DNA from: Nitrospinia bacterium
GTDB lineage: Bacteria > Nitrospinota > Nitrospinia > Nitrospinales > JAJDAT01
Length of the DNA stretch: 64,000 bases
Assembly: GCA_029261715.1 (NCBI GenBank)
Contig: JAJDAT010000001.1
Location: 124,001-188,000, forward strand
Reading direction: 5' to 3'
Below the pieces are notes generated by a model that saw nothing but the letters and a program-made list of their open reading frames with translations, did not search any database and was not told the DNA's origin. Below are positions 63,206 through 64,000 of the stretch, piece after piece. Positions within the stretch are counted from its first letter, which is position 1. Every line of letters begins with the position of its first letter. The position numbers were made by a program, and so were the translations under genes.

Positions 63206-64000
63206 ATGTCCCTACTGAACAAAAAAATATTAATTGTTGAAGATGAAGCTCTTATTGCCCAGGGAATAGAAGAAGAGTTAATAAACTTTGGATATGAGAT
63301 TACATCCAAGGTTTCCTATGGCGAAAAGGTCCAAGCTGAGGTTGAAAAATATCGCCCAGACTTAGTCTTAATGGATATCAAATTAAAAGGAAAAATGAAT
63401 GGGATTGAAGCAGCCCATCAAATCCAATCTTCTTCAAGTATTCCTGTAGTTTTTCTTACCGCTTACGACGACCGCCAAATGTTGGAGCAGGCAAAACAAA
63501 CAACTCCTTATGGTTTTTTGGCTAAGCCTTTTAGACCTCAAGAATTGAATGCTGCCATTGAATTGAGTTTTGTCAGATCGCAAATAGAAAAAGACCTAAA
63601 GACAAAACAAGAAAATGCCAACCAATCAGTTGAAACTCTCACAGATGAATCTTTAGCTCTAAACTCCAAACTAACGGAATGCCAAAAGTCGTTAATCCTA
63701 GCGCAAGATAAAGCAGAAGTTGCAGACAAAGCAAAACGCGAATTTTTATCCAGGATGAGCCACGAGTTTCGGACACCTTTAAATTCAATTTTAGGATTCA
63801 GTCAAATATTGCAATCCGAAACAAACGATCCTTTAACCGATTCGCAAAAAAAAGATTTAAAACACGTCATCGACTCAGGGAATCGCATCTTAAGATTAGT
63901 TAACGATGTATTAGACTTGGGTAAAATTGAAAAAGACAAACTTCCAATAAAGTTGGAAGAAATCTCGTTGAATCAAATTGTTGAAGAATCATTTATACAA
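63206..64000 (+). CDS. Response-regulator/histidine-kinase hybrid, partial (runs off the window)
   Basis: The first 265 residues of a longer gene. Receiver: KILIVEDEALIAQGIEEEL, phospho-acceptor Asp in LVLMDIKLKGKMNG, AKPFRPQEL. A coiled helix follows, then a HisKA domain with SHEFRTPLNSILGFSQIL. The kinase core continues beyond 64000. It lies 157 bases after the CHASE8-like kinase and could accept or relay its phosphoryl group. Confidence 0.85.
   Translation, partial: MSLLNKKILIVEDEALIAQGIEEELINFGYEITSKVSYGEKVQAEVEKYRPDLVLMDIKLKGKMNGIEAAHQIQSSSSIPVVFLTAYDDRQMLEQAKQTTPYGFLAKPFRPQELNAAIELSFVRSQIEKDLKTKQENANQSVETLTDESLALNSKLTECQKSLILAQDKAEVADKAKREFLSRMSHEFRTPLNSILGFSQILQSETNDPLTDSQKKDLKHVIDSGNRILRLVNDVLDLGKIEKDKLPIKLEEISLNQIVEESFIQ

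Noticed and set aside
1-64000. CRISPR arrays, rRNA or tRNA genes
   Set aside because: I looked for spaced direct repeats and for tRNA-type arm patterns and rRNA motifs and found none that hold.

Overview
The window looks like the chromosome of a Gram-negative, AT-rich bacterium. It encodes several secreted c-type cytochromes, two outer-membrane barrel-like proteins, many two-component proteins and both plain and degenerate c-di-GMP-type domains. The mix would fit a Nitrospinota or former-Deltaproteobacteria lineage, but no rRNA or single marker gene decides this, so taxonomy is only a guess. I found no rRNA, tRNA, CRISPR array or complete insertion sequence.

Layout. 0-9 kb: a small FliM-like-N-terminus protein, a STAND NTPase with TPR-like helices, leuA, an FmdB-type zinc ribbon, a TPR protein and a pentapeptide-repeat/TIR fusion. 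9-15.3 kb: the most unusual block. It holds a beta-rich small protein, a PI-PLC-like phosphodiesterase, a PatA/PatG-type (cyanobactin-maturation) subtilase, two nearly identical 51-residue precursor-like peptides with a twin CX3C tail, and a LuxR-type HTH protein. Four copies of one 22-bp palindrome lie upstream of the four transcription units. I read this as a small, possibly co-regulated, cyanobactin-related RiPP locus without a visible heterocyclase or prenyltransferase. 15.7-25.4 kb: a degenerate REC-GGDEF protein with an MBL/cyclic-nucleotide-binding partner, a four-heme cytochrome, an outer-membrane protein, MarR, and a [4Fe-4S]/SCP2 protein interrupted by an in-frame TGA exactly where a cluster cysteine is expected.

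25.7-34.3 kb: a lipid-attack island with a DUF2235 (Tle1-like) hydrolase, a LecA-like fold protein, a 1216-residue membrane patatin and a ThsB-like TIR protein. It ends in decayed remains of injection-system accessory genes with LysM-like and peptidoglycan-binding features. 35-47 kb: XRE regulator, RhlE helicase, small secreted or membrane proteins, ECF sigma factor, CPA2 antiporter, a cytochrome c'-like protein, a flavodoxin-fold reductase, a REC/HD-GYP-like protein, a His/Met-rich cytochrome and a VIT1-DUF211 pair. 47-52 kb: more hydrolases (alpha/beta hydrolase, GDPD, and a papain-protease/lipase fusion). 52.5-64 kb: FkbM methyltransferase, solute-binding protein, then a signalling cluster (MHYT hybrid kinase, REC-PAS, barrel-like protein, YfiR-like, CHASE8-like HWE-type kinase, and a REC-kinase running off the end).

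Several genes carry frameshifts in A-runs or in-frame stops. Some are clearly decay, but homopolymer sequencing error cannot be excluded from the sequence alone. A family of short REP-like repeats is scattered through the intergenic regions.
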